From Ochromonas danica (lineage: Eukaryota > Sar > Chrysophyceae > Chromulinales > Chromulinaceae), in the NCBI GenBank assembly GCA_015146655.1, contig VKHL01000024.1:186001-250000 (forward strand): 64,000 nucleotides of DNA, written 5' to 3'. Positions 44,612-55,861 of this stretch are shown here, piece after piece. A program made the translations under genes and the position numbers. The notes under the pieces are model-generated. The model did not search any database and was not told the DNA's origin. It saw only the letters and a list, made by a program, of their open reading frames with translations. How positions within the stretch are numbered: position 1 is the stretch's first letter; every line of letters begins with the position of its first letter.

Positions 44612-44733
44612 TCCAGTGATGAGTGGAGGTGCGCATGCAGCGGTACTTTGCCAGTGGGAATAGATACCGTACAGCGGCAGTGGGGAGAGGTTCTTATTAA
44701 GTTAACCTGCGCTGGGTCGTAATAATATGCGCT

Positions 44734-44988
44734 TAGGGACCCGGACCTGGACCGGATTTCGCATTTTGGCGTTTTCGCATTTTCGGATTTTCGTCTCCGT
44801 TGAGAGTTGACACCCCTGTTTTTCGACTTTCCCCTCTTCAACTTATTGACTCGTGGTTATTATTATTTCCCTCGCCAATTGGCGGAGGGGGAAAAGTCGA
44901 AAAACAGGGGTTTCAACTCTCAACGGAGACGAAAATCCGAAAATGCGAAAACTCCAAACCGGACCGGTCCAGCAGGTCCCGGTCCCTA
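44734..44988. mobile_element. Long palindromic MITE in a bidirectional promoter
   Basis: Two ~103-bp arms (44734-44836 and 44885-44988) are imperfect reverse complements, sharing TTTTCGCATTTTCGGATTTT, CGTCTCCGTTGAGAGTTGA and CCCCTGTTTTTCGACTTT. The ~48-bp centre ends in the 12-bp palindrome CGCCAATTGGCG. The termini are GGGACC/GGTCCC, bounded by TA on each side, compatible with a TA target duplication (Tc1/mariner-like), although TTA/TAA of other superfamilies cannot be excluded. Divergence of the arms is mostly in the outer 30 bp. It ends about 50 bp before the RED start codon. Confidence 0.75.
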
Positions 44989-45040
44989 AAATGGGGATTG
45001 ATTGATTGTTGATGACTATCAAATAGAAGATAAAGAAGAG

Positions 45041-46953
45041 ATGCTTTCTAATTCTGACTTTGCTAACTTAATCAAATCAGGTGCTGAGTTTACTCGAGAT
45101 GATAATAACAATAATAATAAACAACGATTTGATATAAAACAAGTACGACAATGGGATAAACAAAATAAACAATTAGAAAAAAGACGATCCCATCAAAAGA
45201 TCAATGTGCTCGGTGGAGAAGAGGAAGAGGAAGAAGAAGATAGTGGTGGTGGTGGTGCACGTGGTCAAGGAAGCAGTCATGGTAAGTCATCAAAGAAACT
45301 CTTCCTCCCTCCTGGTTATCGTGATCGTGCAGAAGAACGAAGGAAAGGAGTCTCAGCTGATAATAGTTCTCAATTAGATGAGTTAGCAACGACTATGGAT
45401 GCTGAACAGACTAAATTTCTTGGTGGAGATGTTGAACATACTCATTTGGTAAAAGGTTTAGATTATGCATTATTACATAAAATGCGTGAACAACTCAAAA
45501 AACAAAAACGAGAGGAAGAAGAAGAAGAAGAAGGTAGCGATAATGATAGTTATGATGACAGTAATGATGATCATGATGAAAGTGACAGTGATGATGACTA
45601 TGGTAATGTTGAAAGAGGTCGAGATAAGAAGAAGGCAGGCATTAGTTTGACAAATGCAGAAGAAGAAGAGAATGACAAGCAAATTGATGAGACCATAGAG
45701 ATCCTTACTCCTTTAGGACGAAGATTACATCATCTTCTCATAGCCAATAAGGTTCATAAACCATCTTCTGATGCTATTCCTACTGCTATTGTTGGTATTT
45801 CTTCTTTATTATCTTCCTCTGTAGTGGATGATAAAACAACCGCAAAAGAAGGTTTTGTTGTCTTACAAAGTGGTCAACAACCTATGGGAAAATTGAAACA
45901 AAGCAATAAACTCTCTAAAGATAGTTTGACACAGATGTATCATAAGATTGGTCGAGCAGGACAGGTATTAGCTCGTATCCAATATGAGTTTTATCTGTCT
46001 GTGGATGGTCCAGATGTTCCCGTGACATTATCACGTGCTGCCAAGGAAGTAGAGAGTAATCAAGACTATGTTAGTTATGCTATGCCTAAATCATTGATGA
46101 CACAATTATCCGCATGCTATGAAGGAGGTAAGCTGCGTCGTCGTTCTCGCAAACCACAGCAGCAACTACAACCACAGACTGGTGTTGGTGGATCATCAGC
46201 AATCGCCAGTACTAGTACCGTTGTTGCAGGTCAAAGTGGCAGCAACAGCCTGGAAACTACAAAGGTTATTAAACCTAGTGATAGCCTGTACGATGGTATC
46301 TTAGAGGATGCTGCATTCGATGGAAAGTATGATCCTTCAGCATCTTCTTCTTATGCTGTTGGGTCCGCTCCCTCCGGACTCACTGGGTCAGTGAAGGGTA
46401 TTTTCTCAAACGCTTCTTTCCGCCCTCATACCCTATCCGCACAAAGTGACAATTCATGTAAAATTTCTCATGCTGAACCTACTGGAAGAAGTTCATTACT
46501 CAGTCTGACTAAGGAAGAGGCAGTTAAGGGTGATGCCTCCATTCTGCAACCTATCAAGAATCTTCTGGCGGCTCAGGCGAGAAACAAAAGAGAGCAAGCT
46601 CATCCCGCCACAGCATCTTCAAAAGGTCAAGGTAATGTTGTATACAGAGATGTCTTTGCAAGTTCGAAAGAGAAAGTAGTGGAAGTCAAAGCAGAAGAGG
46701 TTTTGTTTGGCGGGAAACAACATGGAGATGCGTTTGGCTTATCGGGTACCTATGACATTTTCCCTGAGAATGCAGGCTACGATGATGTAAGTATTTGTAT
46801 TTTGTATGTGTGGAGATTACTACTAATCTTCTCATGTGTTTGGTATTCTTGTGTTTGTAGTTCATGGATGATAGCGATGGGGAAGGAGGGAAAGCGGGTG
46901 GAGCTCGTAAACGGCCGAAATTGAGTTCTGGAGGAAAGAACAAAGCAAAGTAG
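45041..46953 (+). CDS. IK: RED/IK spliceosomal protein
   Basis: Two exons (45041-46786 and 46861-46953) encode 612 residues. RED (IK in animals, SMU-2 in worm) joins the spliceosomal B complex together with SMU1. The diagnostic segment is YRDRAEERRKG, then KFLGGDVEHTHLVKGLDYALLHKMREQL. An acidic, repetitive region follows, and the C-terminal region YDIFPENAGYDDFMDDSDGEGG with a basic end (ARKRPKLSS) restores the usual RED C-terminus only after the 74-bp intron is removed. The ATG at 45041 is the first in the frame; an upstream leader exon is possible. A palindromic element sits in its 5' flank, and part of its 3' flank is duplicated 2.7 kb downstream. Confidence 0.93.
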
Positions 46954-46973
46954 TACCTTAAGCACAGTGCCAA

Positions 46974-47052
46974 ATGACATTCTGTTTAGACATTGCAGAA
47001 TTGATCAAAATGATTGTGAGGGCTTAAAGCTTTGTACACGTGACGAATGCAA
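46974..47052 (+). repeat. 79-bp direct repeat, copy A (RED 3' flank)
   Basis: It starts 21 bp after the RED stop codon. It matches 49677-49755 at 71 of 79 positions without gaps, including the 20-base block AGCTTTGTACACGTGACGAA. The two copies bracket the NTPase gene. Confidence 0.85.
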
Positions 47053-47189
47053 TAATAAGAAATTTTTTATTTTTATCATACGCTTTGATTCTACGTCTAA
47101 GTGAGTTTGACAATAGTAACCTTCATTCATTTCCACAGCTTCACATCATAAATGAGCATCCCCACCATGCATACAACAAGAAAAAATAG

Positions 47190-49463
47190 CTAAGCGTTCT
47201 GTTCGTCGTTGACATCAAAGTCGTCTTCATCTTCATCTTCATCTTCATCCTCATCTTTTCCTTCTCCTGTTGTCTGAAGTTCCAAATCATCATCTAACAG
47301 CAACAAATCTCGTAAATCCTGGGGAAAGCTGTTCGAGGAGGTAATCTCGCTGAATACCTTCACAAATTCTGAGAGCTTGCTAAACGTGATTTTAGTATCC
47401 TTTCGTCGCGCAATGAATTCTCTCGCGTGTTTGATATCATTGTTGAATACGTTTTTGCAAAGCCATGTCTGATTTGCTAGGTTAATATTCATGCGAGCAA
47501 AGGCAGCAACACATCGAGAAAGCGGTCCATGATAGGTTAAAAGCTCCTTTCTGCCCATTGCAACATTCGTGCAACAAGGCATAGCCACTTTTTTCTTTCC
47601 AAAGTCGGCTAGAGCACTACAAAGGACTGATATAACATAGGTTATGTTTTCATCTTGAGGATAAACCAATTTCGCTTTGTTGCTCAATTTCTCGAGCGAA
47701 ATCTTTGTCAGCGGCTGGCAATCCAGCTTTCGTTGATCCACTATCAATACATGTCTTCCGCCATGTGTTCTCTCAAGGGCAAAAAAAATATCAACTCCGG
47801 CTCCGTTGGTACCATTGCAAAAGACAAAACAATTCTTGGGATCAAATGCACTCACTTTGTAATAGATATTATTTCGCTGACCAATCGAACTCAAGTCCAC
47901 GTCAGGCGAGAGTACATCTTGAGAAAAAAATACTTCAGCTGGCCGTAGACAAACCTCAACTGTCAGCACTTCTTCAGAAGCTCTGGCCGAGGGGCCTAAG
48001 AGTTCTCCTATCGTAACACAATGTCTTCCCAACAAGATAAAAGCGTTCATGCGCAGAGCATGGTAGTAGGCACCAAAGCGCTCCCACTTCTCCCAAGCCT
48101 CAATTGGAAGTGACGGAAGCTTCACCACAATGTATTCCAGGATTTTCCAGAATAACTTGGCAGTAGGATCGCTGACAAGTTCTGGTTCCATCCCAATACA
48201 GAAAGTGAAAAGAAGAGCATAAGATATATCAAGAAATTGCGCAGATGATATTTGAACCAAGCCTCTATTTGCAAGCTGCTCCCAAGTTAAGTCTTGGATG
48301 CCCGAAGGACTCTCCGGGGAAATCTTTAACCCGACCACTGCAACCGCAATCAATCTCATCAAGTCCACGGTTGACAACCCTCTATGACTACCAATGCCAT
48401 GATTCGTTAATATTTCGGAGCGCAACGCTAATAGTGAATCAGCAGACGCACGATCTAACGAACAGGCATCCATAGTAAATCGTACTGCCAATCGTGGATG
48501 GTCTCCTAGCTCCGTTAAGCAATCCAAAAATACTCTACTGCAAAATCCTTCAGGGAACAAGGCAGAAGCAATTTTCAACGACCCTGGCAAGGACAAAAGG
48601 CTAGGCGTAACTTTGGCAAGCAAAGTGTTCGACGAGCTGAATGCAGGAATTTTTCCCCATTCAACGCCTGCGAAAATAGGGAACAGAAAGATATTGCTTG
48701 ACGGTAACTCTAGCGAAGCGTCAACCAAGAGGTTAGCTAGCTGTTGTAACTTACTCTCGCCGTCGCTTCCATATGGAATAGCCTGGTACTCATCGATAGC
48801 AATGTACAAACACAATTTCTCCTGTGATGTAATCTTGCCAACCTTCTCAAGGCCAGCTCGAATAACTTGACATGCCAAGATAATACCTAAATCTGTATAG
48901 CGTTGTGGCTGGCTAAGCATATCTTCCATGAGCATAGAAAACGGCATCACGCCGTGGGTGCTCACCAAACCATCTTGAAAGGTCTAATGCAGCAGCCGGG
49001 CCGCGAATGTCCGATTGATCTCCAGTTCTGTATCTGCTCGTGTAACAGAATGGCCGTTATTGTACACTACAAACGATGCCACAACAAAGCCAGCATCTTT
49101 GGGCAAAAACTGCTTGTATTCATTAAGCATTCTTGATTTTCCGATTCCAGGCATACCTACAAGTACCGGAATACGGTAATTTTCTCGACCTCGACTTGAC
49201 GACAAGTAGGCCCTTGCCGTTTGGCTGAAAATTTTGCTAATGGCTAAGGCACAATGATGCCTCTCAACCAATGGTGCTCTCATCAATTCTATTCCGAGAG
49301 ACGGTGTACTAAAATTCATTATAATGGTATTATCTGACGACCAGGAAGAAAACTCCCGAAGCCAGTGCTGAATATTGTCAAGCTGTAATCTGTCGAAACT
49401 TGCGATCAGACCACTTTGTGACTCGCTTGGTATTCTTGACGACATTGATGTGGGTTGAATCAA
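47190..49463 (-). pseudogene. Accessory P-loop NTPase gene, possibly of the Crinkler/RHS type; looks interrupted
   Basis: One reading frame on the minus strand spans about 750 codons, apparently with about one break. Near its start (around 49140-49165) a Walker A motif GMPGIGKS is preceded by RIPVLV; further on IAIDEYQAI (about 48780-48810) resembles Walker B. A long helical region with an ATPase-like STVDLMRLIAVAVVG segment follows, and the end is an Asp-Glu run. NTPases of this kind occur in large lineage-specific families such as Crinkler/RHS-type effectors in stramenopiles, but no diagnostic signature was found, so the family is an inference. Base composition and codon choice look more balanced than in neighbours. 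It lies between two copies of RED 3' DNA, which suggests it was inserted. It may be inactive. Confidence 0.5.
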
Positions 49464-49656
49464 TGTATATCAATCGATAGCAGCACAATACCGCTAACTA
49501 ACTATTTTCCTTTTTCGAATTCCAATTTGCCGTTTCGCTCTTCATCGGGAAAACCTCGCGTATTTGGAGTTATAACTGGTAATCTGCTTACGAAAATCTC
49601 CCCTTGGGTTTGGGCGGTTCAATCCCACGTACCGTATCATCGTTACAGACCAAACC

Positions 49657-49755
49657 AGCCTGTACGATAGTATCTTATGAAATTCTGCTTAGACATTGCA
49701 GTAATGCTCAAAATGATTGTGAAGGTTTATAGCTTTGTACACGTGACGAATGCAA
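49657..49755 (+). repeat. Duplicated RED fragments, copy B
   Basis: Positions 49657-49677 match RED exon 1 (46283-46303, AGCCTGTACGAT.GTATCTTA) at 20 of 21 bases; the next 79 bases match the RED 3' flank (46974-47052) at 71 of 79. The ~670 bp that separate these parts in RED are missing. The rest of 49464-49802 shows no gene. Confidence 0.8.
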
Positions 49756-49802
49756 CACCTTCACGATAGCTAAATTCACAAAGAAGAATACTACAAAAAG
49801 TT

Positions 49803-52800
49803 CTAAGCATTGACCAGGTCGGAAGTTATGGTATAAGCCATGGTCTGTAGTAACTGATCAGCCTCTCGTAAGCCTGGACCACTTTCTAGACAGCTGTGTA
49901 CAACTGTCTCCTGAAACATGATATACACACAACAGCAAGGATGGGTTAATAAAATAGTAGAAAATGAGCAAGTATTAGTGATCATCTCATACCATCTTCT
50001 TTTTAGACAACAGAAGCTCCTGAACGATTGGTTTGAGTAGTACATGTCTGGCAACAGCATTGTCAATATACAGCTACACACAAAACCATTACAGAATCGA
50101 GAAATCATCAAAGTGTATACCAAAGTGAGAATGACATGATTATCACTTACCACCATGATCTGCTTAAAGTCTGGTAGACGCTGTACTAAGAGATTCTGTA
50201 CTTGTTCCAAGACCTCCTTCATGCGATCAGCACGTGCAAAGGATTGTCCTTTGAGTAAAGTCTGTGCTTCTTGACTCAATAGAGAAATGCTCTTATTAGA
50301 TCCTCGACCACTACTTTCTCTATCTCCTTTCACCTCACCAATACCGTCTGCAGTACTACCTTTCGGAGTTGTTTGGACATCAACAGGTATATCTCCAATA
50401 AAAGCAACCACCTTTGCTAAAAATGCATCTAATGGTCCAAGCAACAGTTTACAAGCTGAGGCTTTCATTGAGACACAGCAAGCTTTGATAGCAGTATCCA
50501 ATTCTTTTTTCATATCAACACTATGCTCTGTCATACTAGGAGAACTAACTTGTGCTAGTTGAAGTAATTGACTTGGAAGATTATCAAAGCGCCAATTACG
50601 AAAAGCTGCAAATGTTGCAGAAGGTCCAGCATTGACACCACCACCACTTCCATCACGTGTTACCCCACTAGTTGATCCATGAGAATTTGACTCAGAGTGT
50701 CTTGGTGAAACCAAAAGTTGTTGTAAAATCTGTGAAGTTTGAGTAAAATCTAAAGCTCGTTCTTTCGTTTGTAGTTTGAGATCAAAAGGAGCAAGTTGTT
50801 CTCTAAGAATAAGGAGATGACGAATGAGGAAGAGATCTCCATGTAATAAATTCTGTTGATGTCGACGTTTTACCGCTTGACTACCAGTTCGTAATGCCTC
50901 AATACAATAGCGAATAGCATGGAAAGAGAAATCTTCAAAGACTACTTTGTCAATAATATTATAAAGTTTTGATAATAATGAAAGAGTATGACGAAGTGGT
51001 GGATACCAACTTCCATACATACCAACCTCTTGTTCTGTCATCTCTACACGTTGTTGTTGACGATGATTGGTAGGATAGTCATGTTTGCTTTGAGCATTTC
51101 GAGGTAATAAAAGATCAGGATAGTCTAATTGACTTGGTAAAGCTTCAAACATTTGAACTTCTGATCTTAATCGAATCTGAGCAACATAAAGCAAACGCTC
51201 CTTAGCATCATTAATCAAAAAAGACAGATGATTAACAAGAACATTTTGTAAAGTAAAAGGGATGTGCATAGTAGCAATCTGAGCTTTCATATCCTCTGTT
51301 AATGAAGAAATCAATTGACATAATTCATCTACTGAATATTCTTTGATAATTAAAGGTCTTAAGAGATCACGTGTTGAATTACTCAGTGCTTCTACAATAC
51401 GAAGAATTTCTGCATTGTTTTCAACTATCTGACCATCATCATTCACTTTAGGAGATACACCACTATTGCGTGGTGTGGCAATGACAGTGTTGCCATTACT
51501 ATTGTTGGTAAGCTTGTTACTACTACCATTTCCATTATCCTCTCCTGCTCCACCTTCACCAAGACTGCTTTCATGATGAAAGAGAGAAGCATAGAGTTGA
51601 TATTCTAATGTTATAATACGTAATAATAGGTTAAATGCTTGTCGAATAGCAAGTCCAAGAGAGATCTTGCCACGAGCATGTGGTACTAGTTGATTATTAT
51701 TCTGACTAGTTTGAGACAATTTCTCATTACCATTACCATTACTACCACCAGCTGACAATTCGGGAATAAACTGAGCAAGATCAACAGAACTAGAAGCATA
51801 CCCCATAGACGACGAAGATGATGATGCTGTGGGAGAAGTTATTGCTTGACTACCAGAACGATAAAGTGTCAAAGCTTGAATCCATGCTTGATAAAGGAAA
51901 GGTTGTAATAAATCAGCACGAAGTTGTGCATACACAACTCGTACTTCTTGTAAAACAGAAGGATTACTTGCTTCAGCAGGATCAATGAGATGACCTTTCA
52001 ACAAAACATGAATAAGTTCTTTCATTCGATAGGATAAACCACGAAATCGACTATACAGTAGAGATGCTTCAAGAGGTGCATCATCCATCTGTTGACTTGC
52101 ACTACTACCATTAGTTAATAAGGCCTTTCCTCCAACACCTCCTCCTCCTCGATTGTTTGCCATTAAATAACTATTTGCTTGACTTTCTTTACATTGTCGA
52201 TGTGCTCTTTCTAAGAGATCACGCATAGCACGTCCTATGAGAGAAAGACTACGAATTTGTAACTTTTCAACCCAATGAAGATATTTAGCACTATCATATA
52301 GATCACCACGATGATGATGTTGACGAAGAAATTGAATTGCTTGAGAAAGTTTTGTTAATAAATCTTGAAATTCTGGTGATCTTGGATCAATATTATGAGC
52401 ATTAAGAATATTCGCTTCCCCATGCACTACCAATGACGATGACGACGATGATGATGACCGTGGTGAATGACTTGATTGTTGACTATGATGGATCATCTTC
52501 TGACTATTCCCACTACCATTACCATTAGTACCACTATTATCATATGGTATACCTAAAATCATAGCAATTTCTTCAATATCATTTAATGGTTGAATAGTCT
52601 TCTGCAAAGTATCTACAGTATGTTGTAAGGTGTGTTGTTGTTCTAAAAGTGATTCACACTTTGCCATGAGATTGTTTGTTCTACCTGTGACATCATCATA
52701 GGCGACAGATACTTGACTAACAGTTAGTAGAATTTGATCTACTATTTCTAATGAAGAACGACAAGAGGACTCAGCTTTCTCTAACGATTGAGCTAGTTGA

Positions 52801-53138
52801 TGATAGTTATTCTTGGTCATCTTCTCTAAGGTTGTTGAGGGAATGGTTGGGCTGGTGATAGTGTTAGTGGTAGTGTTGGTAGCGATGGTAGATGAGGATG
52901 CGGTGGATAGTGTTGATGATGACAGACCTGTCATAGACTGCCGTTGCTGCTGCTGGTGTTGCTTTTCTTCCTCTTGTCGTGAAAGAGGAAGAGCAGAGGA
53001 AGGAGAAGAAGGAAGAAGGAGATTTCCTCCTTTATTATTATTATTATTATTATTATTAACATTTAGACCTTCTTGGGATGCTTCCAATTCATCCAGAAAA
53101 GAAGGATCTAATCGACATAAATCCCAAAAGTTTGGCAT
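49803..53138 (-). CDS. COG3: Conserved oligomeric Golgi complex subunit 3 (Sec34)
   Basis: Three exons (50151-53138, 49993-50073, 49803-49910) encode 1058 residues; human COG3 is about 830, the excess being Asn/Ser/Gly-rich inserts. COG tethers retrograde vesicles at the Golgi. Conserved segments are YHQLAQSLEKAESSCRSSLEIVDQI and the coiled coil after it (N-terminal Sec34 domain), LLYSRFRGLSYRMKELIHVL, GSWYPPLRHTLSLLSKLYNIIDK and GDLFLIRHLLILREQLAPFD, all typical of COG3. The last introns are in phase and contain no stop in that frame, so an unspliced read would also be open; GTAAGT and GTATGA donors, pyrimidine-containing acceptors and the conserved ARHVLLKPIVQELLLSKKKM exon support splicing. 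Confidence 0.92.
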   Translation of the reverse strand: MPNFWDLCRLDPSFLDELEASQEGLNVNNNNNNNNKGGNLLLPSSPSSALPLSRQEEEKQHQQQQRQSMTGLSSSTLSTASSSTIATNTTTNTITSPTIPSTTLEKMTKNNYHQLAQSLEKAESSCRSSLEIVDQILLTVSQVSVAYDDVTGRTNNLMAKCESLLEQQHTLQHTVDTLQKTIQPLNDIEEIAMILGIPYDNSGTNGNGSGNSQKMIHHSQQSSHSPRSSSSSSSSLVVHGEANILNAHNIDPRSPEFQDLLTKLSQAIQFLRQHHHRGDLYDSAKYLHWVEKLQIRSLSLIGRAMRDLLERAHRQCKESQANSYLMANNRGGGGVGGKALLTNGSSASQQMDDAPLEASLLYSRFRGLSYRMKELIHVLLKGHLIDPAEASNPSVLQEVRVVYAQLRADLLQPFLYQAWIQALTLYRSGSQAITSPTASSSSSSMGYASSSVDLAQFIPELSAGGSNGNGNEKLSQTSQNNNQLVPHARGKISLGLAIRQAFNLLLRIITLEYQLYASLFHHESSLGEGGAGEDNGNGSSNKLTNNSNGNTVIATPRNSGVSPKVNDDGQIVENNAEILRIVEALSNSTRDLLRPLIIKEYSVDELCQLISSLTEDMKAQIATMHIPFTLQNVLVNHLSFLINDAKERLLYVAQIRLRSEVQMFEALPSQLDYPDLLLPRNAQSKHDYPTNHRQQQRVEMTEQEVGMYGSWYPPLRHTLSLLSKLYNIIDKVVFEDFSFHAIRYCIEALRTGSQAVKRRHQQNLLHGDLFLIRHLLILREQLAPFDLKLQTKERALDFTQTSQILQQLLVSPRHSESNSHGSTSGVTRDGSGGGVNAGPSATFAAFRNWRFDNLPSQLLQLAQVSSPSMTEHSVDMKKELDTAIKACCVSMKASACKLLLGPLDAFLAKVVAFIGDIPVDVQTTPKGSTADGIGEVKGDRESSGRGSNKSISLLSQEAQTLLKGQSFARADRMKEVLEQVQNLLVQRLPDFKQIMVVSDNHVILTLVYTLMISRFCNGFVCSCILTMLLPDMYYSNQSFRSFCCLKRRWYEMITNTCSFSTILLTHPCCCVYIMFQETVVHSCLESGPGLREADQLLQTMAYTITSDLVNA

Positions 53139-53942
53139 GATGATAATAGGTTGTATGCTATTTGATTTCTTTGGGGGGATGGGCTTGGCCTTCCCTTTCT
53201 GGATCAGATCAGCAGCAAGATGATGAAACGCGCTTTTCCATCACAACGCATTTGTTGTTTATTGGGAAGAGCTGTTTGTCGGTTAGGATAAGGGTTGGTG
53301 TTAGGGTTATGAAATGTTCATTGTTGCTTTGTATTTTGTGTGAATTAATTGATATTGAAATTAAGAGGAAGTTATTTTATAGATGGAATTTATATGATCT
53401 TCTTCTAATTAGTATTAATCTGGCATATTTGACATGAAAAAATAAACACAAAAACAGTAATGAGCCAAACGATTATAAAGATCTAAAATAAAATAATAAT
53501 TCTAGTACTGATACTATCCGAAGATCCATGTAATTTTATTCATCTATGATTCACAACGACACTGAGAGATGATGAGAGGGCAATTTCCGTTACACCCACC
53601 AAACAACAACAAACGAAACGGCACTCAGTGGTTGGTTGGGTGTGTGTCTGTGTGTGCTGCGGTTGGGCCAACAGCACGCACAGGCACAGCAGCAACGAAG
53701 TCAACATCATCAAGCAAATTCCCTTTCGACTCCACCTTCTTCTGCTTCCATCTAAAGCCGTGGAAGACTTTGTATTGAAGACATTTTCTTCTGTTGACTT
53801 ATTGTCTTCGAAATTTGTTCTTCTTTTAACTTCTTGATCATAAGAAATCAAATATTTTCTTTGTTTAAGAAACAGAAAGAACAATACTCATTTTATCACA
53901 TTTACGTTGTTGACAAAATTGATTTAACGGTTAAAGAAAAAA
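53139..53942. promoter_or_regulatory. Divergent intergenic region (COG3 / G beta)
   Basis: 800 bp. A telomere-like string (GGTTAGGATAAGGGTTGGTG and TTAGGGTT, 53281-53309) is present but too short to mean much. Open frames here have no protein features. No TATA box was identified for either gene. Confidence 0.4.
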
Positions 53943-54995
53943 ATGGCAGACATAGCTGAAAGAATAGCTGCAACTAAAAAGCAGGTAGAGAATCTAAAGG
54001 CTCAAGTGACCAAGGCTCAGGAGCAAAAGATGAGTGGTTACCAAGGCATGAAAGCTGTTGCTGCGGGAAAAGCTCAAGCATTGGGTCCTGCCCCCAAAGT
54101 CCGTAGAACATTAAAAGGCCATTTTGGTAAAGTGTATGCTCTTCATTGGGGTGGAAATAGCAAGGACCTGGTCAGTGCATCTCAAGATGGTAAACTTATT
54201 GTGTGGGATGCTATGCAAAACATCAAAGCTCAAGCCATCCCTCTTCGCTCTTCATGGGTGATGACTTGTGCTTTCGAGCAAAGTAAAAATGGTATGGTTG
54301 CTTGTGGTGGTCTTGATAATCTGTGTACTATCTACCAGCTCAACCAGCCACAAGTCGTTCGCTCTTTCCGTGAACTTGCTGCTCATGATGGCTACTTGTC
54401 TTGCTGCCGTTTCTTGAACGAAACTCAAATCTTGACATCCTCTGGTGATCAAACATGCATGTTGTGGGATATTGAGCTTGGTCAATCAAAACAGACCTTC
54501 GCTGATCATGAGGCTGATGTCATGTCCCTCTCCATCCTGCCCACGGTGGATGCTAATATGTTTGTGTCTGGTTCTTGTGATCGTACCGCCAAGGTTTGGG
54601 ATGTTCGTCAAAGTAAATGCACAATGACCTTGCGTGGCCACGAGTCTGATATCAACTCTGTACGTCTTTTCCCTGATGGCAAGGGCCTTGGTACCGGTTC
54701 TGACGACACTACTTGTCGCTTCTTTGACATCCGTTCTTGTGGTGAAGTTTCTCAGTTCCGTTCTGATAATATCGTGTGCGGTATTACTTCAGTTACATTC
54801 TCGAGATCTGGAAGAATCCTTTTCGCAGGATATGATGATTATAACTGCTTGGGTTGGGATGTGTTAGGCTCCTGCGATAAGCATCATTATCAATTACAAG
54901 GCCACGAGAACCGCGTTTCTTGTCTGGACATGAGCCCTTCTGGTGAAGCGCTTTGCACAGGCTCTTGGGATACCAATCTCAAGGTTTGGGCCTAG
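53943..54995 (+). CDS. Heterotrimeric G-protein beta subunit
   Basis: A single exon encodes 350 residues, close to the usual ~340. The N-terminal helix ([22 protein letters not shown]) is the coiled coil that pairs with G gamma; seven WD40 blades follow: [92 protein letters not shown] and the final [12 protein letters not shown]. It acts at the plasma membrane with G alpha and gamma downstream of receptors. No introns, and codon use is more G/C-rich at third positions, suggesting high expression (inference). Confidence 0.96.
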   Translation: MADIAERIAATKKQVENLKAQVTKAQEQKMSGYQGMKAVAAGKAQALGPAPKVRRTLKGHFGKVYALHWGGNSKDLVSASQDGKLIVWDAMQNIKAQAIPLRSSWVMTCAFEQSKNGMVACGGLDNLCTIYQLNQPQVVRSFRELAAHDGYLSCCRFLNETQILTSSGDQTCMLWDIELGQSKQTFADHEADVMSLSILPTVDANMFVSGSCDRTAKVWDVRQSKCTMTLRGHESDINSVRLFPDGKGLGTGSDDTTCRFFDIRSCGEVSQFRSDNIVCGITSVTFSRSGRILFAGYDDYNCLGWDVLGSCDKHHYQLQGHENRVSCLDMSPSGEALCTGSWDTNLKVWA

Positions 54996-55861
54996 GTTTA
55001 TTCTCAGTACATCCTATCTGCATGCTCAGAGCTAAGACAAGACTATCTAGGATGCGTTATGTTTATGTTGGTGCCTACATTCTACTGGATCGATTGTAAC
55101 GCGAGAAAGTGGAAGGGTGTACGAAAGCGAGGGAGAAGAGTAAATAAAAGAGTGCTGCTTTAGTTGTAGACATTATATCCATACTGCTATTGATCAAAGT
55201 TAATGTTAAATTTCCATTTACAACAACGAAAGTTTAACTTGCACAACCCGGAACAACACCACAAAAAAACAGAATGAAACGGAAAACGGTTATTTCTCTC
55301 AGTGACAGATGCGGTGAAACGGCTGTCAAATTTTGATTTCGCGCACACCTGATGTTTTCCGTTTTACAACTTTGGTGTGAACGAACTCGAAAACCCGAAA
55401 TTGATGAGTGCAGCGGTCGCTTTTGATGTTAACTTAAATGGAGAGTCTCTGCTGTCTGCTGTGCCATATGGTGGTGTGACGGTTTGTGTGTAAAACTGCT
55501 TCTTGGTGTTGTTCTCTTGTTGGGGGTGAACAATCCTCAGCAGTCTGTAGTCTGTCCACGCTGTAGACAAGTCCTTCTTTAATACGACCATTACCTTCCC
55601 TCCCCTCATCAATAGAAAAAAGGAATCTTCTTGTTGTCTATTGTTCTATTTGTAGACAAGAGTTATTTTTCCTTGAACATCTTGAATAAATTTGATTTTT
55701 ATCATTCCTCTCCAAAGAGAATCTTTCTCCAACTTTCTTCTACTTCTACTATTACTTTTTATAGTCTAGTAAAAGAAATAAAGAAAGAGTGTGTTTCTTG
55801 AACAATAACATTAATAGAAAGGAGATCGTGTCAATAGTGAAATTAAATAATTCAATAAAGA
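54996..55861. other. Intergenic region between G beta and cyclase genes
   Basis: 866 bp between two genes in the same direction. A weak inverted repeat (GAAACGGAAAAC near 55276 and GTTTTCCGTTTT near 55353) may be a decayed element. Nothing else is visible. Confidence 0.45.

Noticed and set aside
49560-49640. Possible tRNA: GGTTCAATCCC resembles a B box
   Set aside because: The T-arm stem does not pair well and no matching acceptor or D arm is found upstream.
53279-53311. Telomere-like GGTTAGG...TTAGGGTT string
   Set aside because: Only about 30 bp, imperfect, and in the middle of an ordinary promoter; a chance match is likely.
55270-55370. Decayed inverted repeat (GAAACGGAAAAC / GTTTTCCGTTTT)
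   Set aside because: Only ~12 bp match well and no target duplication was found; too weak to call an element.
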